The translations under genes were made by a program, and so were the position numbers. Source: Shimia biformata (lineage in GTDB: Bacteria; Pseudomonadota; Alphaproteobacteria; Rhodobacterales; Rhodobacteraceae). Taken from it: a stretch of DNA of 64,000 bases. Below the pieces are notes generated by a model that was given only the letters and a program-made list of their open reading frames with translations, was not told the origin of the DNA and did not search any database. This document shows, piece by piece, positions 8,964 through 18,550 of the stretch. The first letter of the stretch is position 1, and each line of letters opens with the position of its first letter. The stretch covers positions 49,679 to 113,678 of the forward strand of contig NZ_JAFEJK010000004.1 of the NCBI RefSeq assembly GCF_016888515.1, given 5' to 3'.

Positions 8964-10484
8964 ATGAATCCGGCCAATTGGCTTTTGCGGACTGCGAAAC
9001 TGACGCCGAACGCCGCGGCGCTTTTTCTTGGGACGGAATGCGTCGCCAGCTATCATGTCTTCGCGGCACGCGCCGCCGCGATCGCGGGGGCATTGCAGGC
9101 GCGCGGCATCGGCAAGGGCGACCGCGTCGGTATCCTGATGAAGAACCGGCCCGAATACCTTGAGACCCTCTATGGCATCTGGTGGGCCGGCGCCTGCGCG
9201 GTGCCGATCAATGCCAAACTGCACGGCAAAGAGGCGGCGTTCATCCTTGAAAACTCGGGAACGCGGTTGTTGTTTGCCTCCTCCGAAAACGCTGCCGAAC
9301 TCGCGCCTGTTGCCCCCGACTGTCTGGAGATGACCCTCTGCGCGGGCACGCCGGAATTCGCCGCGCTTTACGATGCCGACCCGATGGCAGCCCCTGCCGA
9401 TGTCGACCGCGATGACATGATCTGGCTATTCTATACGTCCGGCACGACGGGGCGGCCCAAAGGGGTGATGATCACGGCTCAGAACATGGCCGCAATGGTG
9501 GCGGGGTATCTGGACGGGATCGGCAGCCACTCCGCGAAAGATGCCACGATCTATGCCGCCCCGATGAGCCACGGCGCGGGGATCTACAATTTCATGTTCG
9601 TGATGGCGGGCGGGCGGCATGTCTGCCCGGCTTCGGGCGGGTTCGACCCGGCCGAGATTTTCGACCTCGCGCGGCACTTCGGCCATGTCTCGATGTTTGC
9701 GGCCCCAACCATGGTGCGCCGCATGATCGATGTCGCCAAGGCGACGGGCGACACGGGCGAGGGGCTGGATACGGTGATCTATGCCGGCGGGCCGATGTAT
9801 TTCGCCGATATCGTCGAAGCGGTCGAGGTGTTGGGTGACCGGTTTGCCCAGATTTACGGGCAGGGGGAATGCCCGATGGCAATCACTGTCCTGCCCAAGG
9901 AAATGGTCAGCGACAGAACCCACCCCCGGTGGAAAGATCGCTTGAATTCCGTTGGTTACGAGCAATCTGTCAGTCAGGTGCGGATCGTCGACGGTGACGG
10001 CTGTCCTGTTTCGGCGGGCACCGTCGGAGAGATCGTCGTGCGCGGCCCGGCGGTGATGAAGGGGTATTGGCAGAACCCGGATTCGACCGCCGGAACGCTG
10101 CGTGATGGCTGGCTCTGGACCGGCGACATGGGGTCGATGGATGCCGATGGGTTTGTCACCATGCATGATCGGTCAAAGGACATGATCATCTCGGGCGGAT
10201 CGAACATCTATCCCCGCGAGGTGGAAGAGGTTCTGCTGACCCACCCGGATGTCGCCGAGGCCGCGATCGTGGGGCGCCCCCATCCCGAGTGGGGCGAGGA
10301 AGTGGTGGCCTGCATCGTGGCCGAGGCGGGACGTCAGATCGACCCCACCGCGCTGGACAGGCTATGCACCGACAATATCGCCCGTTTCAAGCGGCCCAAG
10401 AAGTACGTGTTCCTGCCCGACCTGCCGAAGAACAATTACGGCAAGGTTGTAAAGACCGACCTGCGCGAGATGGTGAAACGCTAA
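8964..10484 (+). CDS. Acyl-CoA synthetase (AMP-forming)
   Basis: A 506-residue class I adenylate-forming enzyme. The phosphate loop YTSGTTGRPKGVM is near residue 155, IYGQGECPM corresponds to the aromatic-rich A5 motif, GWLWTGDMG is A7, and the C-terminal NNYGKVVKTDLRE carries the adenylation lysine. It would activate a carboxylic acid to its CoA thioester; the substrate is not evident. GAGGGGGG precedes the ATG. Its upstream gap of 69 bp and unrelated function suggest it is not part of the purine pathway. Confidence 0.85.
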   Translation: MNPANWLLRTAKLTPNAAALFLGTECVASYHVFAARAAAIAGALQARGIGKGDRVGILMKNRPEYLETLYGIWWAGACAVPINAKLHGKEAAFILENSGTRLLFASSENAAELAPVAPDCLEMTLCAGTPEFAALYDADPMAAPADVDRDDMIWLFYTSGTTGRPKGVMITAQNMAAMVAGYLDGIGSHSAKDATIYAAPMSHGAGIYNFMFVMAGGRHVCPASGGFDPAEIFDLARHFGHVSMFAAPTMVRRMIDVAKATGDTGEGLDTVIYAGGPMYFADIVEAVEVLGDRFAQIYGQGECPMAITVLPKEMVSDRTHPRWKDRLNSVGYEQSVSQVRIVDGDGCPVSAGTVGEIVVRGPAVMKGYWQNPDSTAGTLRDGWLWTGDMGSMDADGFVTMHDRSKDMIISGGSNIYPREVEEVLLTHPDVAEAAIVGRPHPEWGEEVVACIVAEAGRQIDPTALDRLCTDNIARFKRPKKYVFLPDLPKNNYGKVVKTDLREMVKR

Positions 10485-10548
10485 GATTTCCCGTGCATCC
10501 CGCGTCGCGATTGCTAAAGTCGCGCCGTTAACGGTAACGGGGACCAAA

Positions 10549-11718
10549 ATGAAGACTATCGCGGGATTTGACCGGATCGGCGAGGAAAACGCTTTTGCCG
10601 TGCTCGCGCGCGCAGGTGTGCTGGCGGCACAAGGCAAGGACATTATCAACCTTGGCATCGGCCAGCCTGATTTCGCTACGCCGGAAAACATCGTCGAAGC
10701 GGCGGTCAAGGCGCTGCGCGACGGGCAGCATGGCTATACCCCCGCAACCGGCATCGCGCCCCTGCGCGAGGCGGTCGCCGCCGACCTGCATCGCCGTTTT
10801 CAGGCCGAGGTGAACCCGGATAACGTCATCATCGTGCCCGGCGGCAAGGTCACCATGTTTTCGGCCATATTGATGTTCGGTGAACCGGGGGCCGAAATCC
10901 TGTATCCCGATCCCGGTTTCCCGATCTACCGCTCGATGATCGAGTTCACCGGCGCGACCCCGATCCCGGTGCCGATCCGCGAGGAAAACGGCTTTGGCAT
11001 TTCGGCTGAGGAAACACTGTCGCTGATCAATGACAAGACTCGGCTGTTGATTTTGAACTCACCCGCGAACCCCTGCGGCGGGGTCACCCCACGCGCCGAG
11101 ATCGACAAGCTGGTGAAGGGACTTGAGGCGCACCCGGACGTGGCGGTCATGTCGGACGAGATCTATGACCAGATGGTCTATGACGGTGAGGAACATGTCA
11201 CGCTGTTGGACTATCCGTCGATCCGCGACCGGCTGATCCTTTTGAATGGCTGGTCCAAGACCTATGCCATGACCGGCTGGCGGCTGGGCTATTCGGTCTG
11301 GCCGGACGGGTTGATCGACAAGGTGCGCAAGCTGGCCGTCAACGCGTGGTCCTGTGTGAATACGCCCGCGCAATTTGCCGCGCTTGAAGCGTTGACCGGA
11401 CCGCAGGACGCGGTCGCGCAGATGGTGGCGGAATTCGATGCGCGGCGGAAGCTGGTCGTGGATTTGCTGAACGACCTGCCGGGCGTCAGCTGCATCACGC
11501 CCAAGGGCGCGTTCTATGCCTTCCCGAACATCTCGGAGACCGGGTTCAAGGCGAAACCGCTGGCATCTGCGCTGTTGGAAGAGGCGGGTGTCGCCACAAT
11601 CGGCGGCCCCGACTTCGGTATTCTGGGCGAGGGCTATATCCGCCTCAGCTATGCCAACAGTCAGGAAAACATCCGCCGCGCGGTGGACCGGATCGGCGCG
11701 TTTCTGGAAAAACGGTAA
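10549..11718 (+). CDS. Pyridoxal-phosphate aminotransferase, class I/II
   Basis: A 389-residue fold-type I aminotransferase of the AspC-like group. NSPANPCGG is the conserved Asn segment, SDEIYDQMVY holds the Asp that contacts the PLP pyridine nitrogen, and SWSKTYAMTGWRLGY carries the Schiff-base lysine (about Lys237). A C-terminal RLSYANS provides the substrate-binding Arg. Amino donor and acceptor cannot be inferred. It converges on cysG with only 10 bases between the stop codons and no visible terminator. Confidence 0.88.
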   Translation: MKTIAGFDRIGEENAFAVLARAGVLAAQGKDIINLGIGQPDFATPENIVEAAVKALRDGQHGYTPATGIAPLREAVAADLHRRFQAEVNPDNVIIVPGGKVTMFSAILMFGEPGAEILYPDPGFPIYRSMIEFTGATPIPVPIREENGFGISAEETLSLINDKTRLLILNSPANPCGGVTPRAEIDKLVKGLEAHPDVAVMSDEIYDQMVYDGEEHVTLLDYPSIRDRLILLNGWSKTYAMTGWRLGYSVWPDGLIDKVRKLAVNAWSCVNTPAQFAALEALTGPQDAVAQMVAEFDARRKLVVDLLNDLPGVSCITPKGAFYAFPNISETGFKAKPLASALLEEAGVATIGGPDFGILGEGYIRLSYANSQENIRRAVDRIGAFLEKR

Positions 11719-11728
11719 AAGCTGGGTC

Positions 11729-13111
11729 TCAGGCCGGAATGCACAGCGCGGCGGCGACGTTTTCTGGCCATTCGATCAACAGGATCGCAGGGTTCTGAAC
11801 CGCGTCGCGGGTGACGGTGTCGCTCAGTTCGCCGAGGCTGGTGGTCAGGTGGCGTTCGCGCGAAGTGCTGGCGTTCTCGACGATATGCACGGGCAGGGTC
11901 GTAGGGACGCCGCGGGTCAGAAGCGATTTCTGAACCTTGCCCGCGTTTGCCACGGCCATGTAGAGCGCGAGCGTGCCGCCGGGCCGCAGCATGTCACCCC
12001 AATTCGGGTCTTCGGCGCCGGGACGAGAGGTGCCGGTCGCCAATGTCACATGATGGGTTCTGCCGCGTTGCGTCAGCGCCTGCCCCATGCCAGCGACAGC
12101 GGCGCTGGCGGCGGTGATGCCGGGCACGATCTCGACCGGGATATCGGCGGCGCGGGCGGCTTCGGCCTCTTCCCCGGCACGGCCAAAGACACATGGGTCG
12201 CCGGATTTCAGACGCACCACGGATTTCCCTTGCCGGGCGGCGGATATGACCAGCGCGGTGATACGCTCCTGCGGCCATTGGTTGGCGCCCACCGCCTTGC
12301 CGACACAGACCCGTTCCGCGTCGCGGCGCGCCAGTTCAAGGACATCCGGGTCCACCAGCCGGTCATAGAAGATGATGTCGGCCTCTTGCAGCCGTTCGAC
12401 CGCGCGCAGGGTCAAAAGGTCGCGTGCGCCGGGGCCTGCGCCGATCAGGCTGATTGTACCCTGGCGTGCAGGGGCCTTGCCCGCATCAGAAATCGCCGCT
12501 TTCAGAAGCGTTGCCGCCTGCCGTTCCGAGCCACGCTTGTGCGCGGCCCATGCCGCCCCGGTAAAGGCGTCACGCCAAAACCGGCGACGGTCGCCGCCAT
12601 CAGGGATCGCGTCTGCCACGGCCCCACGCAGACGGCCCGCAAGCGCGGCAAAGCTCCCCAGATTCGGGGCCAGCATCTGTTCCACTCGTGTCTTGATCTG
12701 GCGCGCAAGGACGGGCGCGGTGCCTTCGGTCCCGATTGCCACCACTACCGGGTCGCGGTCGACGATCGAGGGTGTGGTGACATCGCACAGGTCAGGCTGA
12801 TCGACGACATTGACCAGCGCACCTGCGGATTTTGCCATGTCGCGGATGGCGATGACGTCTTCGCCATCTTCGGTTGCGATAAAGACCAGTGCCACATCGC
12901 GGAACACGTCCGGGCGGGACGTATCGGCGACATGGTCGATCCGCCGGACATCGGCGAGTCCGGCCAGTTCCGGGTCCAGTACAGGCGCGATCACCACGAT
13001 CCGCGCCTGCGTCTTTAACATCAACCGTACCTTCTGTGCGGCCTGCTCGCCACCGCCAACCACGGCAACCGTCCGATCTTGTAGGTTCAGGAACAGTGGA
13101 AACGACTTCAT
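11729..13111 (-). CDS. cysG: Sirohaem synthase CysG (dehydrogenase/chelatase plus SUMT)
   Basis: A 460-residue bifunctional protein. Residues 1 to about 150 form the precorrin-2 dehydrogenase/ferrochelatase half (VVGGGEQAAQKVRLML NAD loop). Residues about 215-455 form uroporphyrinogen-III C-methyltransferase (IGAGPGARDLLTLRA, VRLKSGDPCVFGR, VPGITAAS). Length matches E. coli CysG (457 aa). It is the last gene of the nitrate assimilation operon, 3 bases after nasA, and would supply sirohaem to NirB. It duplicates the methyltransferase activity of NirE at 32190-32966, which serves haem d1. Confidence 0.94.
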   Translation of the reverse strand: MKSFPLFLNLQDRTVAVVGGGEQAAQKVRLMLKTQARIVVIAPVLDPELAGLADVRRIDHVADTSRPDVFRDVALVFIATEDGEDVIAIRDMAKSAGALVNVVDQPDLCDVTTPSIVDRDPVVVAIGTEGTAPVLARQIKTRVEQMLAPNLGSFAALAGRLRGAVADAIPDGGDRRRFWRDAFTGAAWAAHKRGSERQAATLLKAAISDAGKAPARQGTISLIGAGPGARDLLTLRAVERLQEADIIFYDRLVDPDVLELARRDAERVCVGKAVGANQWPQERITALVISAARQGKSVVRLKSGDPCVFGRAGEEAEAARAADIPVEIVPGITAASAAVAGMGQALTQRGRTHHVTLATGTSRPGAEDPNWGDMLRPGGTLALYMAVANAGKVQKSLLTRGVPTTLPVHIVENASTSRERHLTTSLGELSDTVTRDAVQNPAILLIEWPENVAAALCIPA

Positions 13112-13114
13112 GGC

Positions 13115-15775
13115 CTACTCTGCCGCCTGTTTGCGCGTGTTCAGCAAGGCCGACAACTCCGGTCGGCAACTTCCGCAATTGGTGCCCGCATCCAGCGCTT
13201 CGCCAATGGCGTCAACCGATGTCAGCCCCATCTCGTCGATGCCGCGCAGGATGGTGTTGATGCCGACATTGAAACAGGCGCAGACGGTGGGGCCAGGATC
13301 GGGCTGATCGGCACCGGGTTGTCCGGCCAGAACCGCGCGGCCACAGGTGCCCAATTGCCCGGCGACAAAGCCGCGTGCCACGGCGACGGGGTCTCGGCTG
13401 GCAAACAGGGCGGCTACCAGTTTGCCATCCTTGTACAGAGCGACGCGCGCAATGCCCGTGGCGTCGTCGATCAGGCTGGTCACGTCGGCCCCTTCGATCC
13501 CGAACAATGTCTGGGCAAAGGCAAGCCAGTCCTCGGGCGCGGTGATGTCGGCAAACTCTGCCTGCCAGCCATTGGCAACGCGTGCCCGCGCCCAGTATCC
13601 CGTCTGTGGGTGGAACTCGGACAGGCTGACGGCAAAGCCGTAATAAGCGGGTGCATAGGGCGCAACTGCCACGGTTGCGGCCTTGCTTTCCGGCTGGCCG
13701 GAAACCGGGTCCGTGACAGGGGCGACAAGCGCATTAATCCGACCTGTGACAGCCGTCTGCCCGGTCCAGTGCATTGGGGCAAAAACCTCACCCCGGCGCA
13801 TGTTGTCCGAGTGTTTGACCCGCAGGACCGCGCTGCCGTGCGGGTTCGCGAGCCGCGCAAGCGTGGCGGGTTCCAGTCCCAGCTTGGCGGCGTCCTCGGG
13901 GTGGATTTCCAGATAAGGTTCGCCTGTGTGCTGCGACAGCCGCGCCGCCTGTCCGGTGCGTGTCATCGTGTGCCACTGGTCGCGCACGCGTCCCGTGTTC
14001 AGGACAAAGGGCAGGTCAGAGTCAGGGGCCTGTGCCACAGCTTTGCTGCGCAGGGCCAGCATGTTGGCGCGTCCCGAGGCGGTGAAGAAACCGCCGTCGC
14101 CAAAGAACCGGCCTCCGGTTTTGCCTGACGTGACAGGCCAGCGGGTTGGGGACAGGTTGTCGTAGTCGGTCACGGACAACCCACTTAGACCGGAAATGTC
14201 GAAATCGCGGCCAAAGCTGCGGGTGACCGTCGAAAGCCGTGCGTATTCGTCAAATACCTCGGCGGGGCTGGAGAAAGCAAACGCCTCCTCCCAGCCCATG
14301 CGCCGCCCGACATCTGCGATGATCGCCCAGTCGTGGCGGGCCTGTCCGGGCGGCTGGCGGAACGGGCGCTGACGCGAGATCACGCGTTCGGAATTGGTGA
14401 CTGTGCCATCCTTTTCGCCCCAGCCTGTGGCGGGCAGGGCAACATGGGCCAGTTGCGCGGTGTCGGTAGAGCCGTACATGTCCGACACGGCGACAAATTC
14501 GCACCCCGCAATGGCCTTGCGGACATAATCGGCATCGGGCATCGACACGACCGGGTTTGTACACATCACCCATAGCGCCTTGATCTGCCCCGATTTCACT
14601 GCCTTGAACATATCGACCGCCTTCAGGCCCGGCTTGTCGGCCATGGTTGGCGATGCCCAGAACCCCTGCACCGCGTCGCGATGGTCTGCGTTTTCAAGGT
14701 CAAGGTGATTGGCCAGCATGTTCGCCAGCCCGCCAACCTCGCGCCCGCCCATGGCGTTGGGCTGGCCGGTGACGGAAAACGGACCCATGCCGGGCTTGCC
14801 GATCCGTCCGGTGGCAAGGTGACAATTGAGGATCGCGTTCACCTTGTCGGCCCCGGACGAGGACTGGTTCACCCCTTGCGAATAGATCGTGACGACCTTT
14901 TCACGCGCGGTCCACAGGGACAGGAAGCGCGAGATTTCGGCCTCGGTCAGCCCGGTCCTGGCCGGATCGTCGCTGCTGGCGGCGGCAAGGGCGCCGTCGA
15001 ACCCGTCTACATGGTCGGCGACGAAGCGGCTGTCGACCGCGCCCATCTCGTGGATATGAACCAGAAGCGCGTTGAACAGGGCGACGTCGCTGCCCGGCGC
15101 GATGGCCAGATGCAGATCAGCCAGGTCGCTGGTCGCGGTCCGGCGCGGGTCGATGTTGACCACTTTCAGGCGCGGGTTCGCGGCCTTTGCGGCGGCAAGG
15201 CGCTGGTAAAGCACGGGATGGCACCACGCCAGGTTCGAGCCCACCAGAACCACCAGATCGGCCTGTTCTATGTCCTCATAGGTGCCGGGCACCGTGTCGG
15301 TGCCAAAGGCACGCTTGTGTCCTGCCACCGAGGACGCCATGCAAAGCCGTGAATTCGTGTCGATATTCGCCGAACCGATAAAGCCTTTCATCAGCTTGTT
15401 GGCGACATAGTAATCCTCGGTCAGAAGCTGACCCGAGACATAAAAGGCCACGCTGTCGGGGCCGTGCGTGTCGATGGCCTTGTGGAACTTGTCCGCGACA
15501 AGGTCAAGCGCGGTGTCCCAGTCGGCGTCCTGTCCGTTGATGCGGGGGGCAAGAAGGCGCCCCTCGGTTGACAGGGTTTCGCCAAGGGCCGATCCCTTGA
15601 CGCAAAGCCGCCCCAGGTTGGCGGGGTGGTCCGGGTCGCCCTTGATGGCAACTGACCCGTCGGCGGCGGGCGTCGCAAGGACGCCGCAGCCGACACCGCA
15701 ATAGGCGCAGGTCGTGGCCGTAGTGACCGGAGCCTCGGCCCCGGTCGCGGCCTCTGGCAGTCCGGCCCCGTCCAT
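13115..15775 (-). CDS. nasA: Assimilatory nitrate reductase catalytic subunit
   Basis: An 886-residue cytoplasmic molybdopterin oxidoreductase. The N-terminal [4Fe-4S] ligands are Cys23-x2-Cys26-x3-Cys30 and Cys58; the bis-MGD domains follow (SRLCMASSV, GSNLAWCHPV, ATGRIGKPGMGPFSVTGQPNAMG). The last 60 residues form a BFD-type [2Fe-2S] domain (VCACFNVG and NCGSCRPE), as in Klebsiella NasA. No Tat signal is present. The ATG at 15775 shares a base with the nirD stop; a GTG sits one codon earlier. It reduces nitrate to nitrite. No separate NADH-dependent electron-transfer subunit is encoded next to it. Confidence 0.95.
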   Translation of the reverse strand: MDGAGLPEAATGAEAPVTTATTCAYCGVGCGVLATPAADGSVAIKGDPDHPANLGRLCVKGSALGETLSTEGRLLAPRINGQDADWDTALDLVADKFHKAIDTHGPDSVAFYVSGQLLTEDYYVANKLMKGFIGSANIDTNSRLCMASSVAGHKRAFGTDTVPGTYEDIEQADLVVLVGSNLAWCHPVLYQRLAAAKAANPRLKVVNIDPRRTATSDLADLHLAIAPGSDVALFNALLVHIHEMGAVDSRFVADHVDGFDGALAAASSDDPARTGLTEAEISRFLSLWTAREKVVTIYSQGVNQSSSGADKVNAILNCHLATGRIGKPGMGPFSVTGQPNAMGGREVGGLANMLANHLDLENADHRDAVQGFWASPTMADKPGLKAVDMFKAVKSGQIKALWVMCTNPVVSMPDADYVRKAIAGCEFVAVSDMYGSTDTAQLAHVALPATGWGEKDGTVTNSERVISRQRPFRQPPGQARHDWAIIADVGRRMGWEEAFAFSSPAEVFDEYARLSTVTRSFGRDFDISGLSGLSVTDYDNLSPTRWPVTSGKTGGRFFGDGGFFTASGRANMLALRSKAVAQAPDSDLPFVLNTGRVRDQWHTMTRTGQAARLSQHTGEPYLEIHPEDAAKLGLEPATLARLANPHGSAVLRVKHSDNMRRGEVFAPMHWTGQTAVTGRINALVAPVTDPVSGQPESKAATVAVAPYAPAYYGFAVSLSEFHPQTGYWARARVANGWQAEFADITAPEDWLAFAQTLFGIEGADVTSLIDDATGIARVALYKDGKLVAALFASRDPVAVARGFVAGQLGTCGRAVLAGQPGADQPDPGPTVCACFNVGINTILRGIDEMGLTSVDAIGEALDAGTNCGSCRPELSALLNTRKQAAE

Positions 15776-16107
15776 CACGCGGCCACCGGGTTCTTGAGCA
15801 AAGTGGCATCCAGAAGGATGCGCCCGCCCTCAAGCTTGGTGGGATAGGTCGCGATCTGACCTTCATCCGCGCCCTGCGCCTCGCCTGTTTCAAGGCTGAA
15901 CACCCAGTTGTGCAGCGGGCAGGTGACGGATTTCCCATGCACGATGCCTTCCGACAGCGGACCGCCCTTGTGCGGGCAGCGGTCGGACGAAGCAAAGACC
16001 TCGTCCTCGGCGGTGCGGAACACGGCGACACAGCCATGAACGGTTTTCACGATGCGCGCGCCGCGCAGGGGGATGTCGTCGATGGAACCGATATCAAGCC
16101 AGCTCAT
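15775..16107 (-). CDS. nirD: Nitrite reductase small (Rieske) subunit
   Basis: A 110-residue Rieske-fold protein. Both cluster motifs are intact, Cys44-x-His46 and Cys63-x2-His66 (CPHKGGPL, CPLHNW), unlike enteric NirD proteins that lack the ligands; this is closer to Paracoccus NasG. ATG 16107 overlaps the nirB stop as ATGA; an in-frame upstream extension of 55 residues lies inside nirB and is rejected. It is expected to pair with NirB, and perhaps to relay electrons to NasA. Confidence 0.93.
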   Translation of the reverse strand: MSWLDIGSIDDIPLRGARIVKTVHGCVAVFRTAEDEVFASSDRCPHKGGPLSEGIVHGKSVTCPLHNWVFSLETGEAQGADEGQIATYPTKLEGGRILLDATLLKNPVAA

Positions 16108-18545
16108 TCTGCGGCCTCCAGTGTCAGGTCTGCCAGCGGCTGGAATTGCCGCGCTTCCTCGGGGGCGGCGAGTTCCGCCCACGGGTCCTTGCGATAGACG
16201 CTTTGTGAAAGGTCGAACCGGGCAACCAGTGCGGCGCGGTTTTCGAGGTCGTCGACGACCTGTTCCTTGCACCAGTCAAGGCCAACCTTGGCGACCCATT
16301 TGAACACCCGGTCGAGATACTTGGCGTTTTCGCGATAAAGCTGGGTGAAGGCTGAGATGATCTCGATCGCCTCTTCCTCGGTGGCGACCTTGGCCAGAAG
16401 CTCGGTTTCCTTCACTTCCATCCCAGCAGCACCCGCGACCGAGATTTCATAGCCGGAGTCGACGCAGACCACGCCGATGTCCTTGCAGGTGGCCTCGGCA
16501 CAGTTGCGCGGGCAGCCCGATACGCCCAGTTTCAGCTTGTGCGGTGTCCACGACCCCCAGAGGTGTTTTTCCAGCTTCACCCCCAGACCTGTCGAGTCCT
16601 GCGTCCCAAAGCGGCAATGCTCTGATCCGACACAGGTTTTCACCGTGCGCAGGCCCTTGGAATAGGCATGGCCCGACACCAGACCGGCCTGGTTCAGATC
16701 GAACCACATGGCCGGCAGGTCTTCGCGCCGCACACCCAGAAGGTCGATACGCTGGCCGCCGGTCACCTTGACGGTGGGGACGTTGTATTTCTCGGCGGCA
16801 TCGGCAATGGCGCGCAATTCGTCCGGGGTGGTCAACCCGCCCCACATGCGCGGCACCACCGAATAGGTGCCGTCTTTCTGGATATTGGCGTGGCGGCGTT
16901 CGTTGACGAAACGGCTTTGCGGATCGTCCTGATACTCGACCGGCCAATCGGCCAGCAGGTAGTAGTTGATCGCCGGGCGGCAGACGTGACAGCCGTTTGG
17001 TGTTGTCCAGCCCAGTTCCTGCCAGACAGCGGCCTGGGACTTCAGCTCTTTCGCCTTGATCAGGCGGCGCACGTCCTCGTGGCTGAGATCGGTGCAGCCG
17101 CAGACCGCAGCATTGGCGGGCATGACAAACTCATCACCCAGCGTGACCGCCAGAACCTGTTCGACAAGGCTGGTGCAGGTCCCGCAGGACGCGCTGGCCT
17201 TGGTCGTGGCGCGGATTGCGCCCAGGTCATGAGAGCCCGCATTGATCGCCTCGACGATCTGACCCTTGCATACGCCGTTGCAGCCGCAGATTTCCGCGTC
17301 ATCCGGTAAGGCTGCAACGGCCGCCATAGGGTCCACGGCGGCCCCCCCCTGATAGGCAGGCCCAAAGATCAGCGTCTCGCGCATCTCGGAAATGTCGGTC
17401 TTGTCCTTGATCAGGCCGAAGAACCAGTTGCCGTCGTCTGTGTCACCATACATGACCGCGCCGATCACGCGGTTGTCTTCGATCACGAGGCGCTTGTAGA
17501 CGCCGCGGGCCGGGTCGCGGAACACGATGTCCTCGCGGCCTTCGCCTTCGGCGAAGTCACCGGCGCTGAACAGGTCGCAACCTGTGACCTTGAGTTTGGT
17601 CGCCACTTCTTTGGGTTCAAAGGCGGATGCTTCGTCCGTGAGTGTTTTGGCAAGAACCTTGGCCTGATCGTAAAGCGGGGCGACAAGGCCGAACAGCTGG
17701 CCGCGATGCTCGACACATTCGCCAAGGGCAAGGATGTCAGGGTTCGAGGTGACAAGCGCGTCATCAACGACGATGCCGCGTTCCACCTCGATCCCGGCAT
17801 CATTGGCAAGCCGTGTTTCAGGGCGGATGCCGACGGCCATCACCACCAGATCGGCGGGGATCATGGTCTTGTCCTGCAGCAGCACGCCCTCGACCTTGTC
17901 GTCGCCGAGGATGGCGGCGGTCGATGCCTGGCACTTGATCTCGATGCCCTTGTCCTCAAGCGCGCGGCGCAACAGGTATCCGGCGGCTTCGTCCAGTTGC
18001 CGTTCCATCAGGTGGCCCATCAGGTGCAGCACGGTGACATCCATGCCACGCAATTTCAGACCGGCGGCGGCCTCAAGCCCGAGAAGGCCACCGCCGATCA
18101 CCACGGCTTTTGCGCCGGGTTTCTTGGCGGCCTCGATCATGGCGTTGGTGTCGTCGAGGTCGCGATAGGTGATGACGCCGGGCAGGTCCTTGCCGGGCAC
18201 CGGGATGATGAACGGAGCCGATCCCGTGGCGATGACCAGCTTGTCATAGGGCACATGGCCGTTTTCGCCTTCGACCACCTTCATCTCGGGGTCGATCCTG
18301 ACCACATGCTCGCCGAAGCGGCAGGTCACGCCATGGGCTTCATACCAGTCGGTGTCATGGGTCACGATCTCTTCGAAGGTCTTTTCGCCTGACAGGACCG
18401 GCGACAGCATGATGCGGTTATAGTTGCCGCGCGGTTCGGCGTTGAAAAGGGTGACGTCATAGGCGTCAGGCGCAGTGTCGAACAGGTGCTCAAGCGCGCG
18501 GCCCGAGGCCATGCCAGCACCAATGATGACGAGTTTCTGTTTCAT
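16104..18545 (-). CDS. nirB: NAD(P)H-nitrite reductase large subunit
   Basis: An 813-residue cytoplasmic nitrite reductase that makes ammonium. The FAD/NADH-binding half (IGAGMASGRALE near residue 8; VVIGGGLLGLEAAAG near 150) is followed by two BFD-like [2Fe-2S] modules (about 417-465 and 480-525), then the sirohaem domain with Cys638-x5-Cys644 and Cys678-x3-Cys682. ATG 18545 is chosen because GGAG lies 8 bases upstream; a GTG at 18554 overlaps the previous stop. The typical NirB length supports an intact gene. Confidence 0.95.
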   Translation of the reverse strand: MKQKLVIIGAGMASGRALEHLFDTAPDAYDVTLFNAEPRGNYNRIMLSPVLSGEKTFEEIVTHDTDWYEAHGVTCRFGEHVVRIDPEMKVVEGENGHVPYDKLVIATGSAPFIIPVPGKDLPGVITYRDLDDTNAMIEAAKKPGAKAVVIGGGLLGLEAAAGLKLRGMDVTVLHLMGHLMERQLDEAAGYLLRRALEDKGIEIKCQASTAAILGDDKVEGVLLQDKTMIPADLVVMAVGIRPETRLANDAGIEVERGIVVDDALVTSNPDILALGECVEHRGQLFGLVAPLYDQAKVLAKTLTDEASAFEPKEVATKLKVTGCDLFSAGDFAEGEGREDIVFRDPARGVYKRLVIEDNRVIGAVMYGDTDDGNWFFGLIKDKTDISEMRETLIFGPAYQGGAAVDPMAAVAALPDDAEICGCNGVCKGQIVEAINAGSHDLGAIRATTKASASCGTCTSLVEQVLAVTLGDEFVMPANAAVCGCTDLSHEDVRRLIKAKELKSQAAVWQELGWTTPNGCHVCRPAINYYLLADWPVEYQDDPQSRFVNERRHANIQKDGTYSVVPRMWGGLTTPDELRAIADAAEKYNVPTVKVTGGQRIDLLGVRREDLPAMWFDLNQAGLVSGHAYSKGLRTVKTCVGSEHCRFGTQDSTGLGVKLEKHLWGSWTPHKLKLGVSGCPRNCAEATCKDIGVVCVDSGYEISVAGAAGMEVKETELLAKVATEEEAIEIISAFTQLYRENAKYLDRVFKWVAKVGLDWCKEQVVDDLENRAALVARFDLSQSVYRKDPWAELAAPEEARQFQPLADLTLEAAE

Positions 18546-18550
18546 GGAGT

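Noticed and set aside
10525..10534. Palindrome CCGTTAACGG before the aminotransferase
   Set aside because: A ten-base palindrome is expected by chance at this scale and no regulator gene is adjacent; not enough to call an operator.
11516..13018. 500-codon plus-strand frame opposite cysG
   Set aside because: Starts inside the aminotransferase and runs antisense to cysG, which has clear SUMT and dehydrogenase motifs. No protein-like features.
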